Assembly (NCBI GenBank): GCA_005656395.1
Contig: SRSI01000050.1
Location: 1,736,001-1,800,000, forward strand
Direction of reading: 5' to 3'
Length of the DNA stretch: 64,000 bases
Origin: Strongyloides papillosus
Taxonomy: Eukaryota > Nematoda > Chromadorea > Rhabditida > Strongyloididae
Position numbers and translations under genes: made by a program
Shown here: in pieces, positions 35,685 to 48,180 of the stretch
How the letters are laid out: the number at the start of each line of letters is the position of its first letter
How positions within the stretch are numbered: the first letter of the stretch is position 1
The notes under the pieces: generated by a model
Databases searched by the model: none
Seen by the model: only the letters and a program-made list of their open reading frames with translations
What the model was told of the DNA's origin: nothing

Positions 35685-38030
35685 ATGCATCCATTAAAAC
35701 ACTCAGTTATCAATAAACATGGATCAATTACAGTTGCCAAGTCAAGTTTCGACTCCTCCAAAAGAAGAGAAAGGTTAAAGAGAATGAGTTCAAGGAACTC
35801 CATTGATTTCTCTAAATTTGAAGAGGTTTGTTTAAAATAAAAAATTTCTTCCTCCTCCATGAGAGGATCCACAAATGACACAAGATAAACTTAAAAATTT
35901 TGATACCATTTTATGTCTGTTATAGTTTGTATGGTGTAAAGTCTAAATATTTCGATGACTTAAATTTCCCCTGTTTAGGGTATTGTTTATTTCTAATCCA
36001 AATTTAAAATAATTTGTAATATGATCCCTGGTGAGGTGAAGAATTTAGTATACTCCAGATTTTTATACACTTTTAAAATCAGTTTAGAAAAGAGGCGTAA
36101 TATAGTTTATTAAATTGGGAGTTTTTGTATAAAATAATTAAATTTCAAAATCTCACTTTTATCATTATTTAGAATATGGCATTTCAAGTTTTTATTATAG
36201 ATATGAGGAGTATAAATTATTTCCTTTTTTAGATTTATTTTATATGAGAGAAAGTTTTGTTTTTGTTAAGTTTAGATTTATCAGTAGATGTATGATTTTT
36301 TATTATAAATGTAATTTTTTTTGAATATACTTTTGATGTATTATTTTATTTAGACAGGCAAGCAAGAAAATGGTATTCTTTGTTGATTGTAAGAACTTCT
36401 ACAAAGTTCATTTTGAATGTAGTTCCATTGACATTACTGAAGGGTTAAAAGAAAAAATTATTTTCAAAAAGGTTTAAAATTATTTAATACTTTTAAAATG
36501 TTTATTAACTTTTTTGTATTTTCAGATTCAAGAGATTTGTAAACCACTTATCTTAACTGACGATATATGTAGAGAATTAATGAGAAGAATGGAACAAAGT
36601 TTCGAGGAAGGATTGTCTCCACAAACAGGTACGTTTAAAATTTTGCAAAAAAAAAAGTACAAGATATATAAACAAAAGTTTTCTACTTTTTTATATATAC
36701 AAAAATTATATTAATATCTAATTACAATACAAAGTATATAAAATGTTTAAATATTATATTTTAAGCTAAAACCGCTGCTATCAAGATGTTACCATCATAT
36801 GTAAGAGCTGTCTCAAATGGTACAGAAAGGGGTGAATTTCTGGCTCTCGACCTTGGTGGAACTAACTTCAGAGTTCTCCTAATTAGATTAAACGGAAAAG
36901 ACAATCCAATGTCATCAAAAATTTTCAGAGTACCAGAAGCTGTTATGAAAGGTACTGGTGAAGCATTATTTGATCACATTGCTAAGTGTTTGGCTGATTT
37001 TATGGATGAACATGATTTGAAGAATAAAGAAAAATTACCTCTAGGATTTACATTCTCTTTTCCATGTTCTCAGGAGGGTTTGACATGTGCCAGATTATGT
37101 AATTGGACGAAAGGTTTCAAGGCAACTAATGTTGAAGGTAATGATGTTGTACAACTTCTTAGAGAAGCTTGTATTAGAAGAGGTGATATTGATATTGATG
37201 TTGTTGCTGTACTTAATGATACTACTGGAACAATGATGGCTTGTGCATTTCAGGAACCTACTTGTAATATTGGTATCATCTGTGGTACGGGATCAAATGC
37301 ATGTTATATGGAAAAAATTAATAGAATTTATAAATTGAATGGAGAAATAAATCCTGAGGTTGATGGACAACCAGATGAGATGTGTGTTAATACAGAATGG
37401 GGTGGTTTTGGTGACGACGGCAAAATGGATATTGTTAGAACAAAATTTGATGAGATAGTAGATAAAGGAACAATAAATCCAGGAAAACAATTATTTGAAA
37501 AGATGATCTCTGGAATGTATATGGGAGAAATTGTTCGTGTTATCCTTGAACATCTAGCAAGGGAAGGAATTATTTTTGGTGGTGATTATTATGGTATCTC
37601 CCAACCAGGAGTATTTCCAACAAAATATGTTTCTGAGATTGAGGCTGATATAGCAAATGATCAAGATAGAACATTCCTTAAGACGCAATCAATTCTGGAG
37701 GATATTGGTGTTGACTGCCCAACACCAACAGATTGTTCTAATGTGGCATATGTTTGTTCAATGGTATCAACAAGGGCAGCACATTTATGTGCCATAGGTA
37801 TTGCTACACTTATTAATAGAATAAAAAAACCAATGGTGACAGTTGGAATTGATGGATCTGTATATAGATTTCATCCAACATTCCCTGAACTACTAGATCA
37901 GAAAGTTGAAGAGTTAATTGAACCAGGATTAGATTTTCAAATTATGCTTTCGCATGATGGTTCTGGACGTGGTGCTGCATTAGTAGCTGCTGTAGCAACT
38001 AGAATTAATAAAGAATCTGAAGGTAAATAG
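35685..38030 (+). CDS. hxk: Hexokinase
   Basis: Exons 35685-35825, 36526-36628 and 36766-38030 give about 502 residues, the usual single-domain hexokinase size. The first exon encodes a basic, Ser-rich N-terminus ending NSIDFSKFEE and joins in phase 0 to IQEICKPLILTDD. The phosphate-1 motif is LALDLGGTNFRVLLI. The sugar-binding segment includes FSFPC and NWTKGF. VLNDTTGTMMACA contains the catalytic Asp. CGTGSNACYME, NTEWGGFGDDG and GIDGSVYRFHP, and the C-terminal SHDGSGRGAAL, complete the ATP and sugar site. It phosphorylates glucose at the first step of glycolysis in the cytosol. An alternative first exon lies at 36354-36471. The first donor is GTTTGTTT, a weaker nematode donor. Confidence 0.96.
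36354..36471 (+). CDS. hxk: Alternative first exon of hexokinase
   Basis: A 3' splice-like site (TTATTTTATTTAG ending at 36353) is followed 16 nt later by ATG 36370 and 34 open codons, starting MVFFVDCKNFYKVHF and ending IIFKK. A donor GTTTAAAA follows at 36472. The phase (0) matches the acceptor of the shared exon at 36526, so a second isoform of about 489 residues with a different N-terminus is possible. The exon is inferred from splice signals, phase and an uninterrupted frame. Confidence 0.6.
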
Positions 38031-38284
38031 GAACATAGAATATAGTTAATTTGTATATTTTAAACCAAATTTTTATACGAAGGAAAGAGAAAAAAGATTT
38101 TTATTAAGTAGATGAAATTATTATAAAAAGCATAAATAGCTTTACTATGTTATTGTATGATTTTCTTTAAGAAATTCTTTTTTTGTTCTTATTATTATAT
38201 TATAAAATTATTTGCCTTAAAAAAGTAAAATGTTTGAAAATATTATAGTTTACTAATACTTACATTTTCAATAAAAACTTTTTT

Positions 38285-39479
38285 TTAAACTTTCAATGAT
38301 TGACTACTTTTTTTGGAATTGTTCTCAGATTCCCTAAAAACGCTTAATGTACTGAATTTACGTATCTCGTCAATCCATGGCATCAACCAATACTCAGGAG
38401 GACAAAATGCATTCCATTGCTCCACCGTGACATGTTTACCATTTCTTAAAGCAGATCTAAGAAAACCAAGAGCATCAAAACTCCTACCAAACGAATGCAA
38501 ATTCTGTATACAAGCAGAACCAACTAAATCAACTGTTAAAGTTGATAAAATAAGACCAACAAATATAAAAGCAATCCATCCATAATAATTTTCACCATTT
38601 GTCTCAATATTTAAATCACCATAACCAATGGTAACTAGAGTAATAAGGGTAAAATAAAAGGAATCTAGGAAATTCCATTCTTGAACGTGGGTAAAGACAT
38701 AAGCAGCCACAGCCATATAACCAAGAAGGAGGAGAAGAACAAAGATTTGGGCTGCTGCACTTGTTTCAATGGTAGCAGCCAAACTGTCGACGTCATCATC
38801 GTTCTCGATTAAACCATCCTTTTTAAAGTCTTTTCTCCTTACATTTCTCCAGTAACAATGGTTTATTAGGTCGGATAAGAATTTTGCTACATCAGCTATT
38901 GTTATCAATGTTAATGGGATTCCAAGGAATGAGTAGAAGATACAGAAAAACCTTCCGAAAAAGGATATTGGAACTAGATTACCATAACCAATTGTTGTGA
39001 CAACAGTTACAGCAAAAAAGACAGCCGTTGAGAATGTCCATTTGTTAGTTAGATTAGTTTCAATATTAAAATCTTCTATTGTTATACCTTCATCAAATGC
39101 CTGCATAGAAACATAAATAAGTTGGTCTATCAATTCTTCAGCACTCTCATTACCATACTTATGAATATCAAAATACTTTATTCTTTCCTAAAACATGATA
39201 TTTTTATAGTACAAAAAAAATTAAGACAAAAAAGAAAAGTAAACATACTTGTACTTCTCTAATATTATCAAGATGAAACTTCCTATGTTCCAATTCATAG
39301 GGAGCCTCAATAAGATAAAACAATTCAGCACCAATACATATATACACCAAAGTTGCAGTACACAACAAAACATGAGGTAAAATTAACCTAACCTTCTGAA
39401 TAAACCTTGAAGACATTTGTGGTTGTGTAAAAGATGAAAAGAATGATTTGTGCCATTTTTCATGCCTCCCACTTAACAT
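38285..39479 (-). CDS. Two-pore-domain (TWK/K2P) potassium channel
   Basis: Two exons (39249-39479 and 38285-39187), phase 0, encode about 377 residues. The first transmembrane helix is near 37-53 (VLLCTATLVYICIGAELFYL). Pore 1 carries TTIGYGNLVP (GYG at 144-146) and pore 2 VTIGYGDLN (GYG at 265-267). The helix between them contains FYSFLGIPLTLI, typical of K2P channels. A trans-splice-like acceptor (TCTTTAG) lies 15 nt before the ATG. K2P dimers carry background K+ leak current at the plasma membrane. The exact TWK member cannot be named from the sequence alone. Confidence 0.93.
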
Positions 39480-40458
39480 ATTCCTTTTTTTTCTAAAGAG
39501 AATATAATTATTATTTAATTGTCAGGAGTGTATATATTATTAAAAATTCAATGAATAGATTTAGGTGATAAACATAAAAATAAACCCCATACAAATATAA
39601 TTGGGAAAAGATTTTTCCTATAAATTATTAATAATAATAGTAAACATATACATATATTTATTTTAATAATATAAAATATTATATTTTTACCTATAAATAG
39701 GTTTAACCTTTTTAAATATTTTATATATACATTATCAATTGGTTAACCATAAGCCTTTTAACTGTGTATGTTTATTATACCCTAAAATTGACAAACTCTT
39801 ATAAACTTTTACCATATATATCCTTTAATTTTCATTTAAATGATAATTGATAAGAAATGAACCATACAAGTTGTATTTTTAGAAAGACACTATATCAACA
39901 ATATATCTTGTGGTTGTTATGAAAAAAAGGAGAAAAAAAAGAGAAATCTGGTATGTTATTGGCCCCTCCTGTCATCTTCTTTTTCATTCTAATATATTAT
40001 ATACTTTTTAATAGTTAAAAATTGCCAAAACTGATACACATTTTTGGGTGTAGTAAATGAAATTGATAAGATACCCAGAGGAGTTAAAAAAATTTGAAGT
40101 TAGTTAAAAGTATTTCTGGTGACAATTTTTGATTTAATAGTTTCTTTTAATAGATGCATTAAATGTTGTCTTTCAATTGGGAAATGAGAAAAGTCAAAAA
40201 AACTAGAAAAGTTGCTTTGTTCTAATTCGAGAGTAAGATGGTGTTGAAGCTTCTTTACAGAGCGTTTATGACTTTAATTTGTAGTATTGATGTTACCCTT
40301 GTAATCTAAAATAATGACAAAAGACGTTTATCAAAACAAAAAACCAATTTAACTAATATACTTCCTAGTTTTTATTACAACACATACTGTAATTTAGTCT
40401 CATCCATAACATAAAAATAAATTAAGTATAAATTTATTAGAAAAGGGTCAAAAATTAT
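39480..40458. other. Spacer upstream of the K2P gene
   Basis: A+T-rich spacer between two minus-strand genes; should contain the ORC5 3' UTR and K2P promoter. No other feature recognised. Confidence 0.5.
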
Positions 40459-41871
40459 TTACAAAGACGCAAAATCGTAAAGATAATCATTCAAAGTTAT
40501 ATCTATAGAATCTGCAATCTCCTCAACAAACTCCTTACTTAACATTGACCGGTATTTAGGAAATTCGAAATTAGTTTGTTTCATTGACCTTCCAAGCATA
40601 CCCATATTACATAGATTTCCGAGAACATCCAATGTCCCAACGTACAAAGGGTTAATAGCATTTTGTTTGGAGAGTAAGTATGAAAAAATCATTTTAAATC
40701 TGTCGAGAGGAAAATTTTTTGGACCCAGTTCGTGGAGAGAATTCTTGGGATCTCTTTTAACTTCGTGCATCGTCTTCCGCTGTTTTATGTGTTGTTTTAC
40801 AAAAAATCTTTTATCGGAGGATGGAGGGTTGAAGGAAGCACAATATGATGCAACTATTGCATATTTGGCTATAGTTGGTAGGTAGATTGTTTTTTTTGTC
40901 TTTTTATTACCACGTTTACCCTATAATTATGGAATGAAAATTATAGTTTAAAAAAGAAAGGCATACCATATAATAGTAGGATAAAATATCTGACATCAAT
41001 TGATTTACCTCAGCGAGGTTTTTAGCACTTTTTCCCGATATCTGAATGTTATCATCAATAATTTTGTCTAAACATTTTCTACTCAAAAATAGTAAATTAT
41101 TATAATCTGCACAATATGTATAGGTAACTCCTAGAAACAACTCAACAAATTTTTCCAGTTCATCTTTTTTAAAATGTTTACCATGGTCTTCTTCGAGTGT
41201 GTTAAATAGATTCTGCGCCATTTCAGCTGAAAGAAATATTTTAATAATAGGGGTAAAAAAGTAAAATAAACTCTTACCTCTATCTAGGGGAGTTAAACCA
41301 ATTTCCATGGCAAATGAGTTGAAACCCAACCTCGTGGAAATATTATGCCAAGGAAACTTTGAAACGGTAATAAATTTAAACAAAATACGAGTATGAAATG
41401 GAGTGTCGAAAAAAGTTTTAAGAAAAGAGGAACTAAATTCCGTCAGGTACTCAGCGTTCCTTAAGAGAATAACAATAATTTTACCGGTATGATCAGTGAC
41501 AAATTTTTTTGAATTTACAAAATCAATAAAATCACTTATGTTCTTAAGTTTTCCACCTTCAATTTCTTTAGAAAACATTGTTTCAAAGAGAAATTGTACT
41601 GATCCATCAACCATTATTAAGTTTATATCTTTTACAACCTATAAAAATAATGAATATATTTTGTTTAGGAACTTACATATTGAGTATCATCAAAAAAATC
41701 CTCACTATGCCCATTGAAATCCATAATGTATTCTAAAATATCTTCTTCCTTTGGTGAGACAGCTCCGGAGATGTGTAAATGATTAAGTACCTGAGATGTT
41801 TGGAGCAAAAAACTCGCAACATCCTCATGATCCTTTGATATAATCCTACTCCTACCATTTCTTCGTCCCAT
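40459..41871 (-). CDS. orc-5: Origin recognition complex subunit 5, with lost ATPase motifs
   Basis: Four exons: 41677-41871, 41278-41638, 40967-41226 and 40459-40920 (minus strand). They encode about 425 residues, matching ORC5 (about 435). Intron 2 (51 bp) is open in frame but has strong GTAAGAG and TTTCTTTCAG ends, so it is treated as an intron. The C-terminal winged-helix region is diagnostic: YLPTIAKYAIVASYCASFNP, SDKRFFVKQH and GPKNFPLDRF. The Walker A position reads GAVSPKEE (about 36-43) instead of Gly-x4-Gly-Lys-Thr, and the Walker B Asp position is Arg in VILLRNAEYL (about 123), so ATP binding looks lost. ORC loads MCM helicase at origins in the nucleus. The first ATG is used because the frame upstream has only a TTG. 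Confidence 0.9.
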
Positions 41872-42139
41872 ATTTTTAATTATCAAACAAAAATAGTAAC
41901 TAATTCAATGTCAATTTTCAACACAAAAAATGTTCACTTCTTCAATACGAAAAACATACAAAAAAATTCCCGGTATAAATAACAAAACATTTTACCAAGG
42001 AATATCTCTTAAAATGAATAAAACACTGTCAATGGACAACATTTCCTTTGCTGTCCACCGCACTTTTATCACCTATTACAAATAATATTAACACAAAAAA
42101 TTATAATTATCATTTATTTTTGTAGATTGAAAGAGAAAA
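41872..42139. promoter_or_regulatory. Divergent promoter of orc-5 and listerin
   Basis: Only 268 bp separate the two start codons, so the region must serve both genes. It contains an inverted repeat TGGACA (42033-42038) and TGTCCA (42052-42057) with a 13-nt spacer. A TTTTTGTAG acceptor-like site lies 15 nt before the listerin ATG. Confidence 0.6.
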
Positions 42140-45100
42140 ATGAAAAAAGGAACTGGTGGAGGTAAAATTAAGGTTAGGAAACATTTATGACTAATGAAAA
42201 TGATATTTAATTTTATAGACGGCTTCGAGTTTACGGGCAGCTGAAAATTTAATTTCAAAAGGTTTTAGTGGTGGATTTATTGGTTTTAATGCTGTTAGTG
42301 GGGGTAATGTTGATGTTCCGGTGGAGGAGGGTGAATTGATAATAGAGAATTTGGGGGATGAGTATTCTCATGAGTTGAAGGTGTTGTTGAAGAAGATTGA
42401 GAAGAAGGATAAGTTAACGAAGGAGAAGGGTATAAAAGAGGTGAAGGAGATTGTTATGAAGAATGATGTTAAGGAGAATAAAATTATTTATGATGCTTAT
42501 GCTTTGATGTTCCCAAAACTTTCTGGACATGCTTCGCCTACTATTAGGTCTTTGTCGGTTGATCTTTTGAAGATTCTTATATCGTCGTTAAAAAAGGATG
42601 CTTCTAAAAAGTTGAAATTAGTCATGCCTTATGTTTTATTTTTGACAAGTGACATGTCAAGTCAAGTTAAACGTCAAAGTGATTCATTAATAGAAGTATG
42701 CTTTCCAGGGAAGAGAAATCAAATATTTGTCACATTCAAAGAACAATTAGACGACTTGTGTATGGAAGTAATTAGTAAAAACCACAAATTAATGAAACCC
42801 CAAAAATTCGTTGAGGACGAAACCGATAAACAAAGAGAAAGCAGATTAATTGCCCAAAGTCTCGGGACCCTCCTAAAATTAATTGACACATCAAACGACC
42901 CTGAATACAACAAAAAACTAAGTGAAAAATTCTCCAACCCCGTAATAATAAATCACCTAACCTCATTGGGAAGCATTGTCAAAGCAACATACTTAGAACT
43001 AATCCTAAAACTATCAAAAGACAACGAAGACACATTCCTCGTAACAAAACTTCCATCAATTATATTGTCAAATCTGGATAATGATGACATCCCCCTCTGT
43101 AAGGCGGCATTTAGTTGTTTCCTGAAATTTGCCCAAAATGATAAATATTTTGAGAGAGTCGACATTAACAAAGCAATTATCCCAAAGATAATAAAAATTG
43201 TTAGGAGATGTTATATTAAATGGAGTTTTATCTCTGATAATTTGTTACCAGTTTTTGATATAATTTGTAGGAGGAATAAAGAGAAGAAGCAGTATTTTAC
43301 TGAATCCGTTCTTGATGGCCTCCTGGAAAGGGAGATAGAAAAGAAGACGGCTGACTCGTTTGTTCAATCAATAAATGAGATATATAAATATTCTATGTTT
43401 ACTTGTGGAGGTGATATGGATATGGTGGATTATTTGTTAGAGTATTTTAAGAAGTTATTAAATTATTGTTTTGAGGTTGATGATTGTGTTGTGACGAAGT
43501 GTGTGTTGGATTTAGGGATTTGGATATTTAAGAAAGGGAAAGATAAACAAATTATGGGGGATGATAAATTTGATATGCTAGTTGACTATATCGTTAAAGG
43601 TTTAGTTGAAAAGTTTCCAAAATTTGAGGATTTTGCAGTTAAATTTTATGAAGGGAGTGGGTGTGAGAAGTTTAAAAAAGAGCTGTTGAAGTCTCCACAA
43701 ATTTCAACTGAATTATATTTATCATTAACGGAAAAGAAATCAGGTGATAATCAAAATGTATCACTAGAACCATTATTTAAAAGATTTGAGGAGACGGAAG
43801 ATCAAACAATTAAAGTACAAATTCTTCAAAAATCTCTCAATGAAAGTGGCAAAGAGGAGTTGTGTGAATATTTTGAGAAACACCTTAATCTCGATGATCC
43901 ATTTACATGTCTAGCTGTGATACAAGCGATAGACGATAATAATATAAACAAAATAAATATAACAACAGTAAGAAATTGTATATTAGTTATATATAATGCT
44001 GTTGGAGCCAAACAAATATCAGGTCTTGTTTATGAATCTCTAAAACATTTGTATAAGTATTTTGATGATAATGTGTATGAGAGTGCCTTCACGTCATTAG
44101 TGAAAGTACCATCACCTGATGTGTATTTAGCTTTGCTAGATTTGCTTGCTGATGGGAATTATCATCCAGATATTGGGGAGAATTTGATTTGTTTTTTGTT
44201 TAAAATTTTAACGAAAATTAAGAAGACTGTTTCACAGGAATGTGGGGAGAAATTGAGAATAATTTACGATAAGTATAATGATGGATCATTTGATATTGAG
44301 GAGATTAATGAGATATATGAAAAGTTCTTGAGAGATAGAAAGACTTCACGCATACTAGAATTCTCTGAAAATGCAATTATTGTTAGCAATTGTAAGTTCA
44401 TGCCATTCTTGATTTGGGATGAGAAGTTTGAGGAGTATTCAGAATTTTTGTCAATGAACTTTTATTCATTGTTGTATGATGAGGTAAAAGAAATTGATTA
44501 TCAAGGATGTGTTGTTGATGATGATATAGAAGAAGTTATTATGTTGCTTTTAAAGAAATGCTTAGTAATTTCAAAAATTATTGAGAACAGTATGGGATAT
44601 GATGAAGAGAGTGGAAAAAAATCAACTTTATTCGTATTGGCTTTCAATAGAGTACTTCAATTGATTAAACAAAACAGTTATATGGATGATCCTGATATGG
44701 ATTATGTTTTTGATATTAAAAAATTTAGTTCAGATGAGTTGTTATTAATTTTACCTAGTAAATATAAGAACTTCCCTTGCTATTATCAATTACTTACCAA
44801 GAAAGAAGAGACAGAAGTCAAGGTTCCAACATCAAAAGAAATTAGAGGATTAATTGAGAGTGGTGAATTGAAAGATAAAATATATCTTGATGATGACTGG
44901 GAAGAATGGTTATTCTTATATACAGATGATGAAAAGAAATTAAAATCATTTAACTACATTTTAGAAATTTTCCTTCAAGATGCAAATATATTCAATATAA
45001 CCTCTCTCGAGAATGCCGATGATTTCAGGGTATGTGGGTTGGTTACTCTATTCAGTTATGCTGCAGAGAATATTGATAACTTATTATCTGATAAAAATAC

Positions 45101-46550
45101 AATACCACTACAATTATATAGAATCGCCATAAAACTAGGTTGTGATATAATTACAAAAAGAGAAAAAGCAGCAAAAGAAATTAGAGGTTACCATACAGTA
45201 GCAGAAAACTATGAAATCAAAGAATGGGTATTCGTTATCCAATCAGTTTTTCCAAATATTCTCAAAATCTTCCTTGACCTTAACAATATGTCCCCATCAT
45301 TTTACCTCTCAAATATTCATTTAATTAACAGTATATCCAAATGTATTATAACATTAATTGATCAAGTTAAGACTGATGAGATTGTTCAGGAGCCAAATAT
45401 GACGATAGAAGAATCAACTAAGAAGTATATTTATATTTTCACAGAGTTGATGCAAAATAAACTTTCAGCTCATGTTCAAATTGTTGCTGCTTCCCTCTTC
45501 CACTCAGTTTTACCGTTGTATTTCTACTATGAGAATAAAAAGTTAGTTGATGAAACTAAGAAGGAGTGTGAAAATATTACATCAGAAAAGTGTGTTCCTA
45601 TCTTACCTCCAGTCATAACGGCTTTATTGAAGAAAGTCAATTTAGAGGAATTGAAAGTAGAAAATGAAACTAATGGTCCTCCAACAACGTATATACCTTT
45701 TGAATTGTTACTATGGAATAGTTTGATTTACTTCTTCAAGACCCTCGAAGATGATGAGAAACTATTGTATATGGAAGCATTAGACAACGAATTAGTATCA
45801 ATTGGTCTAGGTATAGCAATGTTCTACCTCCCAGATGTACCATTTAGTCGTGAAAAATCAAGTAAAAAACATTTTAAAGAACTTCCTAAGTTTAGAAATT
45901 CCCCCGATGATCCATATTTTACCCTATCAAACTATGCTTGTTATGTTTTCTTCCAAACATTGAAAACAATCCCTGTCTTCATTAGGCAATGGTTAAATTT
46001 ACTACCAAATTCAACTAAAGCTCATATAAAAGAATATATTGTTAAATATTTCTCACCCTCCATTATTGAGGATGAACTTAATAACTCATCAACATGGAAA
46101 GAAAAATCTGGTTCAAGATTGTCAATCAAAGTCTACAAAGTCATCAAGACAATTGAGGCATATTACGAAATCGAACATGGTTCGGGTATGAATCTTCGTG
46201 TCATCCTCCAAGATGACTATCCTTTATCACTACCAGTTGTTGAAACTGACAAGTCTGTTGTTGCTAAGAAAATTAATAATAAATGGTTAATGCAAGTATC
46301 AACGTATATTTCACACCAAAATGGTTTGGTTATCTCTGGTCTCCAGCAGTGGAAGAGGAACTTTGATAAACATTTGGAAGGTGTTGAGAATTGTTCAATT
46401 TGTATTATGATAGTCAATTCTGTTAATAATCAACTTCCTCGTGTTAAATGTAAACAGTGTAAACATAAATTCCATGCTCAATGCCTTTATAAGTGGTTTG
46501 ATACTTCTAATAATGCAAGTTGCCCCTTGTGTAGAAGTGAATTTATATAA
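42140..46550 (+). CDS. ltn1: Listerin, RING E3 ubiquitin ligase of ribosome quality control
   Basis: Exon 1, 42140-42172, encodes the start MKKGTGGGKIK. A 46-bp intron leads in phase 0 to exon 2, 42219-46550, for about 1,454 residues. The N-terminus matches listerin (SLRAAENLISK, then GFIGFNA), the part that contacts the 60S-NEMF complex. The long middle is Leu-rich helical repeat (HEAT/ARM-like). The C-terminal RING at about 1403-1451 is CSICIM, CKQCKHKFHAQCLYKWF and CPLC, the listerin-type variant RING. Listerin ubiquitinates nascent chains stuck on split 60S subunits in the cytosol. It shares a short divergent promoter with orc-5. It is somewhat shorter than human LTN1, mainly in the repeat region. 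Confidence 0.94.
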
Positions 46551-46870
46551 GTTTATTGTTAAATTAAAGGATGATGTCATCTTAGAATTTTATTATAAAT
46601 TATTTATTTGTTAATAAAGTTTGTTCTTGAGTTTTTTGTTTTAAAATTTCATGCATTTTATATTGTAATTACATTTTAATAATCCAAAATTAATGAAAAT
46701 TTGATAAAAATACGTTAAAAAAGAGTGGAAAAGAATTATATTCAAATAATTGTTATACTGACATTCGAGATAATGCATTTACTATAATAGGCAAATCAAA
46801 ACTAACCCATTCGTTATAGTGTACTAAACTAAATATCAATCTCAAGATTGACATAGAATGCAGAGCACAC
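46551..46870. other. Listerin 3' flank and SRP RNA upstream region
   Basis: Contains the listerin 3' end (AATAAAG near 46612) and about 200 bp upstream of the SRP RNA gene. No other feature recognised. Confidence 0.5.
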
Positions 46871-46886
46871 GCCGGGAGCTGCGGTG

Positions 46887-46895
46887 GGCTCTTGT
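46887..46895 (+). repeat. Target-site duplication, left copy in SRP RNA gene
   Basis: GGCTCTTGT at 46887-46895 is repeated exactly at 48181-48189 just outside the element. It lies about nucleotides 17-25 of the SRP RNA. Confidence 0.88.
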
Positions 46896-48180
46896 GGTAG
46901 CACGTCAATCTTACAATGCGTTTTTTGCCAAAAATCACACAGTGATTTTTTACCATATTTCGTGTCAGGATTATGGTTATAAAATATAAGATTAATGTAA
47001 ATTTCTTCTATTATAAACAAAGAAAACATGTAATTTTTAATATTTTTCTGATGACTTAATGTATTACTTATATTATTGTTGTTTTATTGGTAAATTAAAT
47101 TCATATTGTAACATTTGGAATATAAAAAAAATTTTATGTTATGTTGGTAATCTATGTATTCATTAATAATTAAGAAGTAAGTAAATTTTTGTTAATTATT
47201 AAGCAAATTGTTAATAAAATTCAATTGCTAAACATAATTACTTTAGATTTTACAAATCTGAAGTATAGATTTTTACTATGTCATGAATAACGTTAGCAAA
47301 ATTATTTTAAACTAGAAAATATGGTATTAATTTAAAATAAAAACAATTTTTTACTTTGTAAGGTGATTATTATTCAATTTAAACATTACAACAAAATTAA
47401 TCTAAATTTTTACTATTCTGAAAATATAAGATTTTTACTGCATCATAAATAATGTTAACAAAAGTAATGTCATAAATCTAAAAGATATTTTTTGATATTT
47501 TGCAAGATAGTTATTAATAAAATATAAATATCAAGTATATTTACTTTAGATTTTACCAATTTGAAGTACGGATTTTTTACTACATCGTAATAATGATAAC
47601 AAAATTATTATCCTTGTGAAATATATACTTTTTAAGACTGAAACACCAATTTTAAGGTTATAAAATTCTAAGAGCGATTTCTTTGTTAATATATGTACTG
47701 AATATGTTTGTACATTGGAAAAATAGAATACTCATATTAAATAAAAATATGTAACACTAATACAATTATTATTGTTAAATACAATTTGTGTTTAAAAAAT
47801 TTTCCTTATACCAAATATGATCAAAATAAAGTATATTTTCATAAGTTATACAATTTATCACTTTATATTTTATTGAAAAAATGTATATATTAATCATTAT
47901 TAAATCATTTTCATTTTATTTAAAGTGACATAAAAATTATAAGTGAATGAAATGAAATAGGTGTGGGGTAGGTACTTTTACTATGTCGTTGGTTTATAAA
48001 ACCCAGTTTCGGTTTTAGTTACTGAGGCTGGGGCAATTTGGTATTTTGTATAATGGTAGTATATATTATGTATGTATATTACTATTATATAAAATCCTAG
48101 ATTGCATTTTTTGTCAAAAATCACACAATCGTCTAGATTGCGTTTTTTGACAAAAATTTTTGAAAGATTGACGTGTACCC
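46896..48180 (+). mobile_element. Non-autonomous terminal-inverted-repeat element, copy 2
   Basis: Same 1,285-bp element as at 26016-27300, in the same orientation relative to the host Pol III gene, with one base difference noticed (A at 48150). It has the same ends (GGTAGCAC at the left, GTGTACCC at the right) but a different 9-bp flanking duplication, which proves an independent insertion and fixes the element boundaries. Confidence 0.92.
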
